This document shows positions 46,710 through 58,143 of a stretch of 64,000 nucleotides of DNA, piece after piece. The DNA is taken from assembly GCF_900324485.2 (NCBI RefSeq), contig NC_046650.1, positions 5,019,450 through 5,083,449 on the forward strand, given 5' to 3'. Below the pieces are notes generated by a model. It was given only the letters and a program-made list of their open reading frames with translations. It did no database searches and was not told where the DNA came from. Numbering within the stretch: position 1 is the first letter of the stretch; every line of letters begins with the position of its first letter. The position numbers and the translations under genes are program-made. The stretch is from Mastacembelus armatus. Taxonomy: Eukaryota > Chordata > Actinopteri > Synbranchiformes > Mastacembelidae.

Positions 46710-48830
46710 TTACTGCCTAACAGCAGAGTACACACATTCACTCCTGGTGTGGTCTCTCTGTCTTCTTGAGCTGCTGAGCTTATTCTCCCTCAATGCGGCG
46801 TAATGGAGGTTGTCTTCATCTCGGTAACTCTGCTAATGAAATGCAGCAGACTTGTAATATTAGTTGAAAACTACTGAAAACAGCGTTACTAACGACTGTA
46901 CAGCGTAATGCAAATATCCATAAAATCAATGCAAAAATAACTTCCTTTGTGAAGATTAGGAAGTCTTTTTTGAGCCTGTGTCAGAAAGGTGTTAACTCTC
47001 CCATTGGGTGACAGCCTCACAGTCAGTGGTATGTATTAATGTATTTTTTGTACCAATGCTGCTCTTCAATGTTCACAATATGCTTTGCTTTTTAATGTAA
47101 ACCATGTTATAATTGTAGTAGTGCAACATACCTCTGCGTTTGCAGCTGAGGCAACTGAAGATCTTGCTTGAGAGTCTAATTGTGTTAGAAAACAACATAT
47201 TTATTCATAATGCAACATTTTTAGGTTGGAAAATTCTTATTAACATAGTTGGATCCTTTATACCGAAAAAAAATTGTGGCATTAAAGGGAATTTGCTTAA
47301 ACATATCACATTTATTTGACAACTTTAACATTAACACTTGATTTGGTTTCCTGAATGATGCTGCTGTTGCAGTATTCATCCTTCTAAGAACAAAAGGCCA
47401 GTGTTGACACATGAACTCAGTTTCTTCTTTACCACATTTCAATGTCAGATATATTCATCCATCCATTATCATCAGATACGCTCACAGACTTTATTGCAGA
47501 TTTGCAGACTTTATTCCTAACCAAGGTCACAGAGATCTGCTGGAGCCTATCCCAGGTCTCATTGGGTGGAAGGCAGGGGTACACCCTGGACAGGTCACCA
47601 GTCCATCACAGGGCCACATAGAGACAAACAACCTCACACACTCGTATTTATCAGATATATTTAATACTGAAATAGCAAAATAATGAAAGACACTTTAGCC
47701 CACCTGTGCATTGGCAGCTGTTTTTCTTGTATTTTCTGTATGCTGTGAAAGCCAGGACAACAACCACGATGGTGGTGAATACCAAAGCTCCACTCAAAAA
47801 ATACACCAAGACAAATGAATCCACATCATCTGCATAGACACAGGCATTAAGATACATTGCATATTTTTTTCTTTAAAGTATATGACAAGTATTCAGCATT
47901 ATTGAATAAATGAGGCAAATTTTGAAGGTTACTCACACTCAAAGTCCAACTCAGTCCCATTTCCAAACAGTACGTGTCCACATGAGACAACAGCACAGTA
48001 GTAGGTCCCAGCATCAGACACATTCAGGCTGTTCATCGGCAGGTTGTAGACACAGGAGTGAGTTTGTGTCTCAGGTTTCCTCTCACACTGATCATTGCTG
48101 CCTCCATGGGTGTAAATGAGTCCTGGATGAGCTTGTCCAGAGTGTTTGAACCAGTAAACCTTGTGTTCTCCATCACAGGTCCCAGTGTGTACTGTACAGT
48201 CCAGAGTCACAGAGCCTCCTGGCTGGATGCTCTCAGATGCTGACTGATGCACCTGAGCTTGAACGTTGAAATCTGAGCTCTCTACATTGACAATAATGTT
48301 CTCTAGAAATTCATACACGTATGCATAGCCACTTACACAGTAGTAAGTACCTGAGTCTGAACTTTGTACATTTGAGATCTTCAAATGATTTTTCTCATCA
48401 TTGGTTTCTAGTTCAAATCGTATATTATTCTGAAATTCATCCATCAAAACACCGTTTTTTTCATGCTTATAGAATTTAGACACACACTGTGGTTTCTGTC
48501 CAGGAGTTTGTTTATACCAGTAAAACATCACTGCTACACTATCAGCACAGGAACATTCCAAAGTCACGTCCTGACCAACCATCAGTGATATAAAATCTGA
48601 GGACGACGATAGTTTCTGAGCCGTGATGTCAGCTGAGGAGACAATAAAGAACAAAAATGTACAGGTAACTTTAGGACTTGAAGCATAATGGAACTTGAGA
48701 AACTGTCCAAAATACTGGCGGCAACATTTAGCAGAGAAGAATAAACAAAATGCTTTTAAAGAAGATCCAGCTCACCCATTCTCCTCATGAGCAGACATGT
48801 GACAAACAGAGCGACCGCTGGAGATGCCAT
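46710..48830 (-). CDS. nitr: NITR gene K, inhibitory-type receptor (array unit)
   Basis: Predicted 346-aa receptor. Exons are 48830-48776, 48632-47937, 47829-47704, 47175-47132 and 46829-46710. It is the closest relative of gene I: CDR3-like YYCVSGYAYVYEF then LENIIVNVESSDFNVQAQ. One I-domain residue is changed (GEHKVYWFKHSG where others have R). The tail has LHYAAL and CVYSAV. AATAAA lies at about 46640-46635. Upstream of the promoter the array homology fades from 49020. Confidence 0.92.
47456..47646 (-). mobile_element. 5'-truncated SINE in an intron of gene K
   Basis: Array copy of the insertion at 39390-39580. Confidence 0.75.
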
Positions 48831-48903
48831 TTTGTTGAAATTGCTGTGCTTAGCTGAGAGAATCTCTGTGCGTTCTCTCCTTTACAGAGACAAGACTGTG
48901 TTT

Positions 48904-48911
48904 GATTGGCC
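48904..48911 (-). promoter_or_regulatory. Inverted CCAAT box upstream of gene K
   Basis: GGCCAATC, 74 bp before the ATG. Confidence 0.6.
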
Positions 48912-49139
48912 AGTCTGAAATGACTCTGAATGGTCACATGATCAGGGCCTCCTACAGTGGTAATTTTAGTCTATGAGATGATTTGCACTTAAAGAAGTGA
49001 GATGGAAATAAAAAGATGGTTTGAAGAGGACATGTCATTGGGCAGTGTGAAGGAAGATGTGCGCAAAATATAGGCTTAGTTCAGTGTATACAGGAGACAA
49101 TGACCTACTTCTGGAGAAAGTGTTAAAGTACCCGCAATA

Positions 49140-50270
49140 AACAGAAGAAGCACTAAATTGTCTGCTTTGTAAAAACATGGGTTGACAAACTGTTAGTATT
49201 GGTGTAATACTGACATATCTCATATCTGTTGTGAAGGGGAGGTACAGGGCAGCCAACCCAGACCATAAGTAACCCTCCTCCTCATGTTGTTCTCATTTCT
49301 GCCTGGTACATCTAGACCTGCTGTTCTAGCTGACTAAAAAGATTCATAAGTTATTAAATACAGACTCCTGACTTCCTAAAAGTACCATGTGTAGCAATCC
49401 TAGTACAGATTAAATTACATCTGTAGTTCCCTTTATTTGTTTAGAGCATTTTCTCTTGATATGGTTTAAGTTCACTTGAAGTGCTTTTTTTTCGTAATGT
49501 GATAGAAAACACTTCCACCTTATGAACTTTTTCACCCAAAGGCACCTTAGTGTGTAATTTGGACCTGCATAATACTGTATCTGCATTTCCTCTTTCTCAA
49601 AAAGATGACGTAGCACAAACTGGGATGGTTGTTTGGATGGGTTTCCTAAAAAGTGAAGCTTTATGTCCAGTTAGAGAACTGAAACTGTGAACTCTGTGGT
49701 CATTATCTTTCAAGAACGCTGAACTAAAAGTCTCATACTTGAGAAAGAAAGCTAAACTTTTGGAGTAAAGGTATGTAAATCATTCTGTCCTTTCACTGTC
49801 TTCTGTAATCAGTTACCTCCATTGTAATTCCATGTGTACGAGCACTTTTTATTTTTTTAGATGTATTTTTCTTATTATGTGCACAGCATGCATCTAAAAC
49901 ATCATGCTTGTTTCACAAGTTCTGTGAGACCAGGCTCACCTAGGTAAAAGACACTGTGGCCTGGAGGCTGAGACCAGTCTTCCTGTGTTTTGGCTCTGCT
50001 GGGACTTAATGTTTCCACCAATGGAAACTTTGTAGTTCACACCACCCCCTCTACAGCAGTGAAAGGTAAACATTGAGCGTGAGCTATAGATTGAAAGGTG
50101 CAACCTGTGCTTATGTTACTGGTTGAAGAAGATATTAATAGACTGTAGGGGATTTTCATGAGGTTGCCTGGTCTATCTATGATTTCGGTGTAGTATTGTT
50201 TTACAGAGATGCTGATCCGTGTGACTGTAGTGCACTCTCAACTTATTTGACTCATAAATACTGTCAACAA
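49140..50270. other. Intergenic between K and L; nothing recognised
   Basis: No exon or named repeat is supported. AATAAA for gene L is at 50282-50277. Confidence 0.35.
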
Positions 50271-50390
50271 AAGGATTTTATTTTTCTTCATCATTTTACA
50301 ATGTACAGAGATGTCAATAATTTTCTTATAACAGCGATTGACAAGAAAATGTGAATCTATTCAAGAGGCTGAATGCAAAGCTCCACTGCA

Positions 50391-51858
50391 CTACTTTCTG
50401 CTCTTTACTCTGGAGTATACGCAGGTATTCTCGACGTGGTCTTCTTGACGTTGACGGCTGCCGTTTCTGTTCAGATTCAGAGCAGCATAATGGAGCATGT
50501 CTGCATCTTGGCTCTGTTCCGGATAAAATAACAACAGGGAACTGTGTTAACTGTGTTTAATAACTAGAAGCGTAAAAGAAGAATGATGTGGAAATGCAAT
50601 AGCTGTTGTTAAATATAATATCATATGGTTATTTTACCTACCATGGTGTGAGAGGTCAGAGGAGAACTGGATCCTGCAAATAAAAAAATGTATGAATGAT
50701 CAAGCCAGTCAGTTAAATACAGGAGCATTTTACGTGATTCAGGAAACCATACCTGTGCAGACAGAACACAACCTTTTCTTCAGCCTGTGCATGATGAAGG
50801 CCAAAAGGACGAGAAGAATAACTGAAACTGCAAAAGCCACACTCAGGCAGTACACCAGGAAAGAATCACCTAAGATGCAAGACACAAACATAGCACAGAT
50901 CATTTTTATATTTATTTATTTATTTATTTTGCCTATAATCAATCAGACCAGTCAATTTAATGGTTGTGTTTTTGGTTTGAAGCAGCAGTAATGTTACCTA
51001 CCTGAAATCACCACTCTTGTTCCATTTCCAAAAACAATCTCCCCACATGAGGCCATAGCACAGTAGTACACTCCAGCATCAGACATGCTCACAGACTTTA
51101 TTGCAAGGTTTAAACTGCATTTTTTCACTATTGGCGTTTCATTTGAGAGGCTTGTACACTGTTCTGTACTGGGAGAGATGACTGCAGGCTGAGATGCATC
51201 CTGTCTGAACCAGTACAGGCTCAGATCCCCTGCACATGGTTCAGGATATACTGTACAGCTCAAATTGACAGTGCCTCCCAACCAACGTGGTTCCAACGCT
51301 GGCTGCTGGACAACAGCTTGAATGTTGGACTGTGATGTTTTGACATGAAGGAAAGCTCCTTGTCCAAATTCAATGGCGTTGAATTCTAAAATGCCACAGT
51401 AATAAGTTGCAGAGTCAGACAGACGGACATCTGTAATTTTGAGATGGTTACTCCCATCAGAACTTTGTGTGACAACTTTAAACCGTTCTTTATACACAGG
51501 GTAGATGTCTGCTTCTGTTTTGTGCTTCATCCGTCTGGATATGATGCGAGGTTGACTGCCCAAACTTTGCTGATACCAGGAAAGGAATGTTACAGCTTCA
51601 TCTTGACAAAAACATTCCAAAGTCACTTCATGTCCAACTTCAGCTCTTATAATCCCACTGTCCTGAAAGACACTGGGGGTCTTGGTAACAGCTGGAACTT
51701 GACCTGCACAGTAAAGTATAAAGCTATATTGTTTATACCTTTAAAATGTCATTACTGTCATTCAAACCTCTACCCATGCACACAGAAGCACTGAAAAAAA
51801 AAAAAAAAAAATACTCACATATTGCATTGAAAAGCACAAGAAAAATGCAAAGTGGCAT
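50391..51858 (-). CDS. nitr: NITR gene L, divergent inhibitory-type receptor
   Basis: Predicted 337-aa receptor. Exons are 51858-51819, 51703-51002, 50869-50753, 50673-50642 and 50513-50391. V and I are on one exon as in A-K, but both differ strongly from those genes. V has LECFCQDEAVTFLSWYQQ with an extra cysteine, DSATYYCG and FGQGAFLHV. I keeps six cysteines (SCTVYPEPC, EQC, KKC, YYC, SCG) and FGNGTRVVI but does not share the homogenised sequence. The membrane exon is FLVYCLSVAFAVSVILLVLL. The tail has LHYAAL and CVYSRV. The first tail exon is 32 bp, as in B. AATAAA lies at 50282-50277. Confidence 0.92.
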
Positions 51859-51904
51859 AGTCTCTGGAGCTCTGCAGTCTGTGTCTTGTTGGATACACCC
51901 AACT

Positions 51905-51937
51905 CTTATAAGAGACGAAGGCGGTTTATGATTGGCC
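51905..51937 (-). promoter_or_regulatory. CCAAT box plus TATA-like box upstream of gene L
   Basis: GGCCAATC lies at 51937-51930, about 72 bp before the ATG, and CTTATAAG at about 51911-51904, about 47 bp before it. The TATA-like box is not evident in the other genes. Confidence 0.5.
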
Positions 51938-51959
51938 AAGCTGACTTCGAATCAGGTTT

Positions 51960-53440
51960 AGCGATTTTTTTCGCTTCAAAAGATCTGCCCGATCACGTGA
52001 CAAGAGATGCAACTGGAGTCGTCTCAGTCTTTTTGGTTACATCTTCCTTGTCAACGGTGGACAGGAGGCGTGACATATTTTCTTTATCATGCAATGGAAA
52101 TTCTCTCAAGTCGATTTTTGAATAGAGGTATAGAGGTTGAGCTTACACATGTTTTTTTTTTTTTTCATTTGGAAAAACCACATATTCTTCAGTTAGAGTT
52201 AGATGTGCTATCATTAGTTACAAGCTAAGACAAATTGTTTGTTCAAGTCATTAAGTGGCTTGAAAATGAGTGTGTGGGGGAGACAGAAAGAAAAAAAAAG
52301 AAACCAGGTCAAGTTATCAGAACTCATTTAAAATACTTTAAGGTATATGTTGATTTTGCAACTGTGTTTACACATTGATAAACCAGTGATGCACCTCGGT
52401 TCATGTTTTATTTATCTCAACAGTTCTCCATAATGGGATCACACACATCATTGGAAGTTCTACATTTAGTGGAAAACATATATAAAATCTGTACGAAACG
52501 GCAGGATCACATAACTTAATGTTACATGACTGCCCTCTAATGTTAATTTTTCTTTACTTATTCGTGGTACTAGTCATGGTCATAGTTCATCTTCATGTTT
52601 GAAGATAAAAAGTTTGACAGTTAAGTGATGGAGTCATCTCAGAGCCCACACACTGAAAAAGGCCCTGGTTCCCATATGTCACACTTGAAGTATTCCATGT
52701 TGCCAGATTCCCATTACAGTAGCTTCTGGCATTCAGAAGCAAGTGCACCTTTTGAATTCTCTTTTTTTTTTTAAACTAAAACATTATTGTAGCTAATCTG
52801 CAATAGTGCATAAAAGGTTTTTAAACTGTAAAATCGGACTTACAGTATCTTAAGGTGAGCAGTGCCCCCGGCAGCCTCTGCTGCCACAAGTGACGTCCAC
52901 AGGACCCTTGGCACATTTAATCCTCTTGATATCTGAGCGTACATTATTGTAATGGAAGGGAAACATAATTAGTAAGTCATGTATCTCGAAGTAAAGTGAA
53001 TGGACTTACCGTTTTACTGTCTACTGACAATCTTTGTCGTACAGATTGGCAGAACTGCTTACAGTGACCGTACATATCTGGACCCAAAGCATTAGCATGC
53101 TAAGATGTAATTGGTAGCAGATGGAGTTACTAACCAAACAGCCACTGATTGACTGTGTCTAACAGCAGATAATGGTCTTCCCTTGGCAGAGGTGGCAAGC
53201 CATGTCCATAAGCGCTATAGGTGGCAACAGGATTTGCTTAAAGTTCTCACTCAAAAAGCTTTTCAGTTCTGACTGACTGGTGGTGAGTCCCAGGTATTTA
53301 ATCTGTGCAATCTTGGTAACATCCTGAGGGACATTGAGGTTATTGTGGCACCGGGCCCTCGCGTGGGTCATTGGGATGACAGGAGTCAAAGTGTGACTGG
53401 CCGTCATTCTTCTGTTACAGTGTAGTATCAATATTCAGTA
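51960..53440. other. Intergenic, repeat-like but unnamed
   Basis: No host exon is supported. A minus-strand stretch at about 53160-53430 (VPQDVTKIAQIKYLGLTTSQ) has the look of a LINE thumb region, but I cannot place it firmly. Confidence 0.35.
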
Positions 53441-53444
53441 TGTA

Positions 53445-54125
53445 TCCTGACAAAATGTCTTGAAAAAAATGTTACGGAACAACTTAAAAAATTTCTTGAA
53501 GTCCATGGCATTTTATCAGACAGTCAGTCTGGTTTTCGAATATGACACAGCACAATAGGTGCTGCTGTCAAGGTAATAGGTGATATAATGGAGGATCCGT
53601 GGACTATAAGAAATATTGTGCTGCTCTCTTTATTGACTTGTCTAAGGCCTTTGATACTGTTGATCGTGTCACCTTAATCAACAGGCTTTGTGACATTGGT
53701 CTATCTGATCATGCTGTTGGCTGGTTTGTCAGTCTGTTTGTCAGTTTGTTAGTCAGTTGTCAGTTAGTCAGTTAATGCAGATAAAGCCTCATGTTATTCT
53801 CAAAAGGCAAACAGGTACCCTCTAACCTCCCTAAGATTAAATCAGCTCAAAGAGTAGAAATTCAAATGGTTACAACTTATTTGAATTTTATTTGGAACTT
53901 AAAGTGTTTAGGTATTGTTATTGATCAAAGTTTGTCTTTTAAGCCACACATTGAGGGCATTGTTCATAAACTGAAGCTTCTTCTTCAGGAACAAATCCTA
54001 TTTTTCTTTCCTTGAAAGGAAACACCAAATTTCTGGAACTTTTTTACCTTTGCTGGATGACACTGATTGGCTTTTTATGAATGCACCTGAACAGTACCTA
54101 AAGAAGCTTGATACTGTGTACCTGT
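53445..54125 (+). mobile_element. CR1/L2/Rex1-like LINE fragment
   Basis: Plus-strand translations give LKKFLEVHGILSDSQSGFR, then FIDLSKAFDTVDRVTLINRL and later CLGIVIDQSLSFKPHIEGIV. These are the fingers, palm and thumb of a non-LTR reverse transcriptase, with part of the middle missing and several frame breaks. It ends where the Ty3/gypsy fossil begins. Confidence 0.75.
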
Positions 54126-54149
54126 TATATGTATGAGCGCACAGGAGTA

Positions 54150-56907
54150 GCGGAGTTTTAGTTCAGGGTTGTCCACTGGATGGGGTTCACGAAAATCTGA
54201 GACGGGAGGATTTCCTCCGGCTGGTCATCCTCCTCCGCGGGTGCGTGAAGGCGGGACAAGGCATCTGCTTTAACGTTCCTACTCCCAGGATGATAGGAAA
54301 TCTTAAACTGAAACCGTGTGAAAAAAAGGGCCCATCGAGCCTGGCGAGGGTTAAGCCGCTTAGCTTCCCGGAGGTATTGCAGGTTCTTGTGGTCCGTCAG
54401 GACCAGGAAGGGATGCTTAGCCCCCTCTAACCAGTGCCACCATTCCTCCAAAGCTAGTTTGATAGCTAGCAGCTCACGGTTCCCAATATCATAGTTCTTC
54501 TCCGTCGGGTTAAGTTTTCAGGAAAAATAGGTGCAGGGGTGCAGTCAGGCCGGGGTCCCCTGGTATTGAGACAGGATGGCTCCAACTCCGGCCGTGGAAG
54601 CGTCCACCTCCACTACAAAAGGGGAGTTGGGATTTGGATGAATCAAGAGAGGGGTGTGAGTAAAAGCGTATTTCAGTTTTCGAAAGGCCTGTTCTGCTCT
54701 CGGATTCCAGTCGAGTGTCTTGGTTTGGCCCTTCAATAGGTCCGTGAGGGGGCTGGAGATGGTACTGTATCCGAAAATGAAACAGCAGTATAAGATTATA
54801 AGCACTGCGTAGGTCCAGTTTCGTAAAGATGGTGGCTCCTTGAAGCTGTTCTAGGGCGGCTGGTACTAACGGGAGAGGGTAACGAAACTTTACCGTTATG
54901 TCATTTAGTTTGCGATAGTCTATACAAGGTCGTAGTCCCCCATCCTTCTTGCCCACAAAGAAGAAACTCGATGCCGCTGGCGTAGTGGAGGGTGCAATGT
55001 ATCCTTGACGCAGCGCCTCCTGGATGTATTCCTCCATGGCGTCTTGCTTTGGTAACGATAATGGGTAGACACGTCCCTGTGGGAGCGGGTTTCCAGGAAT
55101 CGGGTCTATCGCACAGTCCCATGGTCTGTGTGGCGGGAGTTGAGTGGCTTGCTGGGGGCAAAAAATGTCTCTGAACTGCAAATAACTGGGAGGTAATCAG
55201 AGCGTTTGAGCCCCTCTGGGACTTTCTATGGAAGTGGAGTGGAGTTTTAGAGGTGTAGGGGGAGTAGGGCAAGGTCTGGGACGTCTCGGGAAACACTCGG
55301 GGAAACACTCCTCCCCCCACCGGAGGATCTCCCCTGTTGCCCACGATATGATGGGGTTATGTTTCATCAACCACAGGCGGCCCAAGATGAGATCCACTGT
55401 GGCTCCCTCTAGGACTAGTAAATGAATCCATTCCTCATGTAGTAGCCCCACCTGAAGAAGCAGGGGCCCCACACAACGGGAAACGTGGGAGGTCGTTAGC
55501 AGGGTTCCGGTCACGGATTGGACATTGTAGGGGGTTTCTGTGGTCGTGGTTCCAAATTGCCGACAGAGGTTGCTGGAGATGAAGTTCCTCGCTGACCCAG
55601 AGTCGAGGAGGGCCGTAACTGGTATCACAGACATACCAAGGGTTAAATGGGCCATAGTAGTTAGGGGTTTCATTCTGGGAAGAGGAGGATGGATCGTACT
55701 CACCCAGGTTCGTATGGGACGCACTGGGCAATCTCTGATCCTATGTCCACTGCCGCTGCAGTATAAGCAGAGACCCTGTCCTAGGCGTCTTTGTCGTTCT
55801 GCCGGAGTGAGGCGAGTGATGTCTGTTTGCATGGGCTCTGGAGAGCTGGAGATCACAGGCAAGCTGGGAGGTGATCTGATGGGTGTGGACGGGCTATCCC
55901 GGGTGCAGGCACTAATACAGTATCACTAGTTGGATAAATTTCTCAAGACCACAAGTATCGTCGTAGGCCGCCAGGTGGCGGCGTTGGTCAGGTTCCAGTC
56001 CATGGCGAAAGGCGGTCAGTAGTGAAATCTCATTCCAGCCGCTGGCGGCCGCCAGGGTTCGGAATTTGAGGGAATATTGCTGTATGGTGAGCGCTCCCTG
56101 TTTAAAGTGATAAAGTTGCTCACCAATCGAGGAGTCTCCGGGAGGACAACAGAACACCTCCCGAAAGTGAGCGGGTCCCGCCTGACTTAAAATGGTTTCT
56201 GCCCATTGGAGAGCAGGACCCGTCAGAGAGGTGACGACGAAGGCTATCTTCGAACTATCCGTGGGGAACATGTGGGGATGTTGGTGCAGAATGAGTTTGC
56301 ACTGGAGAAGGAATCCACTGCACTCCTCCATAGCTCCGGAAAAGGGCGTTGGTCTGGCCACCGTGCTGGCGATCACCACCGAAGAACCATTCCCCCTGGT
56401 GAATGTCGGGGGGACTGGTGTCGAAGCTCCGGGCATGGCAGCGGGAGGAATGCAGCGGAGTGTTTCCTTCAAAACGTCCACCAGCTCCTGAAATGGGTCG
56501 GGCGAACTCATCCTGTCGGTCCGTAGGTCCGATCTTCTGTTATATGTGTTCAAGCAGACACTGAGTAGGGAGGATTCAGGAGTCTTTATTTACAGGTCGA
56601 GGGAACATGGAGGAATGCTGGAATCAGGAGATCAGAGCACCGGTGGTCCGGAGGTCAGTCGGCTAGGTGGTGGTGTGGGGCTCAGGAGAAACAGGGTTTC
56701 GAGGATGGAGTCCTTTGAACGGCGATAGGTTCTGCGTTGCAACAAGTCACTGCAGTCACTAACGAGATCGGACGTCTGTTCGCTAGTGGCGGGCGTTTTT
56801 ATAGGCAGCTGAGGGATGAGGGACAGGTGAGTCTAATTGATCATCAAAACGCAGGTGAACTGGATCGTCTTACCGGATTGGGGGGAGAATCCGGCCGGTC
56901 CATTACA
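54150..56907 (-). mobile_element. Ty3/gypsy (Sushi-like) LTR retrotransposon, broken fossil
   Basis: Read along the minus strand, the parts in order are a 370-bp LTR (56907-56538, TGTAATGG...ATAACA), a gag region with a CCHC zinc knuckle (CLYCSGSGHRIRDC), a retropepsin motif (LLDSGSARNF), reverse transcriptase ([10 protein letters not shown]) and RNase H ([12 protein letters not shown]). The gag resembles that of Sushi-ichi-type elements. The element is broken, with several breaks, and does not look recent, although its protein signatures are still easy to read. It has no host role that I can see. Confidence 0.88.
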
Positions 56908-57059
56908 ATACCACTGTGCATTAGTTTTATTATAGGCTATGGGTAATCATGTTCACCACTGTACTCTGTATGCTGTTGCTAAGTCTCCATCCCTGTATGT
57001 CTGCAGACATGTATCTTGGGCCTGCTCCCACCTGATCTTTGTACATACATGTGTAAAAA

Positions 57060-57240
57060 CCAACAGGGGCCAAGGTATGGTGGCTAGATGACTAGGTCAG
57101 ACCATCTCCCAGACTACAGGTCTTGTTGGGTGTTCCCGGTCTGCAGTGGTTAGTACCAACCAAAAGTTGTCTAAGGAAAGACAAACAGTGAACAGACAAC
57201 AGGGTCATGGGTGTCCAAGGCTCACTGATGATGAAGTTAA
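57060..57240 (+). mobile_element. Tc1/mariner-like transposase fragment (second family)
   Basis: GTTAGTACCAACCAAAAGTT and CAGGGTCATGGGTGTCCAAG are recognisable from the N-terminal part of a fish Tc1-like transposase that differs from the element at 17984-18988. No terminal repeats are visible. Confidence 0.55.
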
Positions 57241-57244
57241 CCTA

Positions 57245-58140
57245 CTGTCAATTAAACTTTCAAATTTCATTTATACTTTTCAGAAAATCCCATTTTGTTT
57301 GAATCTTTGTTGCAATGTTTGAAATAATGTACACTGGTCTCTATGAAGAGAAACATTCAGTGGCTGTAGTGGTGATATCACAACTACAGTGGAGAGAATG
57401 TTGAATTTATTAAAAAATGAATGCTGGACAAATGTGTTTCTCTTCCTGACAGTAGAACTATCAAAGCAAACAGATGAGCTGCAGGGTGACACAAGTGGCA
57501 ACCTGCTGCTGCACTGGCTCCTGTGTACACAGTGTTAGGCAAGTGAAGCATTTCGGTGTACGTTTCCACTGCTTATTTTTTCTGCCTCTGTGACCTTTGC
57601 CTGTAGTGTTTTAGACTGATGTCTTTTTGCTGCCTGGACCACTGATGGTTTCATTTAGGTTTTTGCGTTTGTTAGAAAATCCTATGAGTTACATTGTCTG
57701 GGTTTTATGCTGCAGTTCTAGCTATGGGTTAATTGTTATGGGGCATTGTGGTGCAAAGAGGACAGCAATTCTTGAAAGCATCCATTGTGCTGTCGTACCT
57801 GACCTAAGGGTAGCAGACTCAATACGCTGGAGGAGTGTCTGCTCTCATGCATAAAATATAGTTTGGTATGTCATCCATATCCCTCAGCCTGATAACTCTG
57901 TTTACTCATGCAGCAGAAGCAAGCTGCTGTGTGGGACTGAAATAGTTCTTTTGATCTTTGTGGTGTTTATGTAGATGCTTCAGAAAAGCACTGTGGTAAA
58001 AGCTGTACATGAGGCTTCACTGACCAACGTGCTTCTCACTTTAAACTGATACTTCCTGAGTTGTGCAAAGCCACAGGAGTAAGGCCTAAAACCTATTTTC
58101 AAAGCTGTGATGGAAAATAGCTCCTCCAATAACTGACTCA
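57245..58140. other. Intergenic, nothing recognised
   Basis: No supportable exon or named repeat. Confidence 0.35.
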
Positions 58141-58143
58141 CAT

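Larger units (their letters stand above)
36190..49020. repeat. Tandem array of ~4,033-bp NITR units, three full copies plus a partial fourth
   Basis: Corresponding points recur at 36556, 40588, 44621 and 48654 (spacings 4,032, 4,033, 4,033). Cut at the V/I junction, the copies are about 36190-40222, 40223-44255, 44256-48288 and a partial 48289-49020. Each full unit holds one V-leader-promoter set, an NITR relic, intergenic sequence and the I-TM-tail part of the next gene. Long stretches are identical between copies, so the array is young. It ends on the right near 49020, where the match to earlier copies falls off. Confidence 0.93.

Noticed and set aside
38433-46803. 101-codon plus-strand frame in three copies
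   Set aside because: It is antisense to the last NITR exon and its 3' flank, and is repeated only because the array is repeated.
3048-48243. A 61-codon plus-strand frame (MSLCLRFPLTLIIAAS...) repeated antisense to the I domain in eleven genes
   Set aside because: Its conservation follows from the near identity of the I-domain DNA on the coding strand. It has no start context, domain or separate promoter.
2927-51703. TACTGTG heptamers like a cryptic V(D)J signal at the end of V and I domains
   Set aside because: They arise from the conserved codons for Tyr-Tyr-Cys-Ala; I saw no matching nonamer at a 12 or 23 spacing.
54150-56553. A gag-like frame as a domesticated host gene
   Set aside because: It sits in order with LTR, protease and RT parts of the same broken element, so it is better read as a fossil retroelement.
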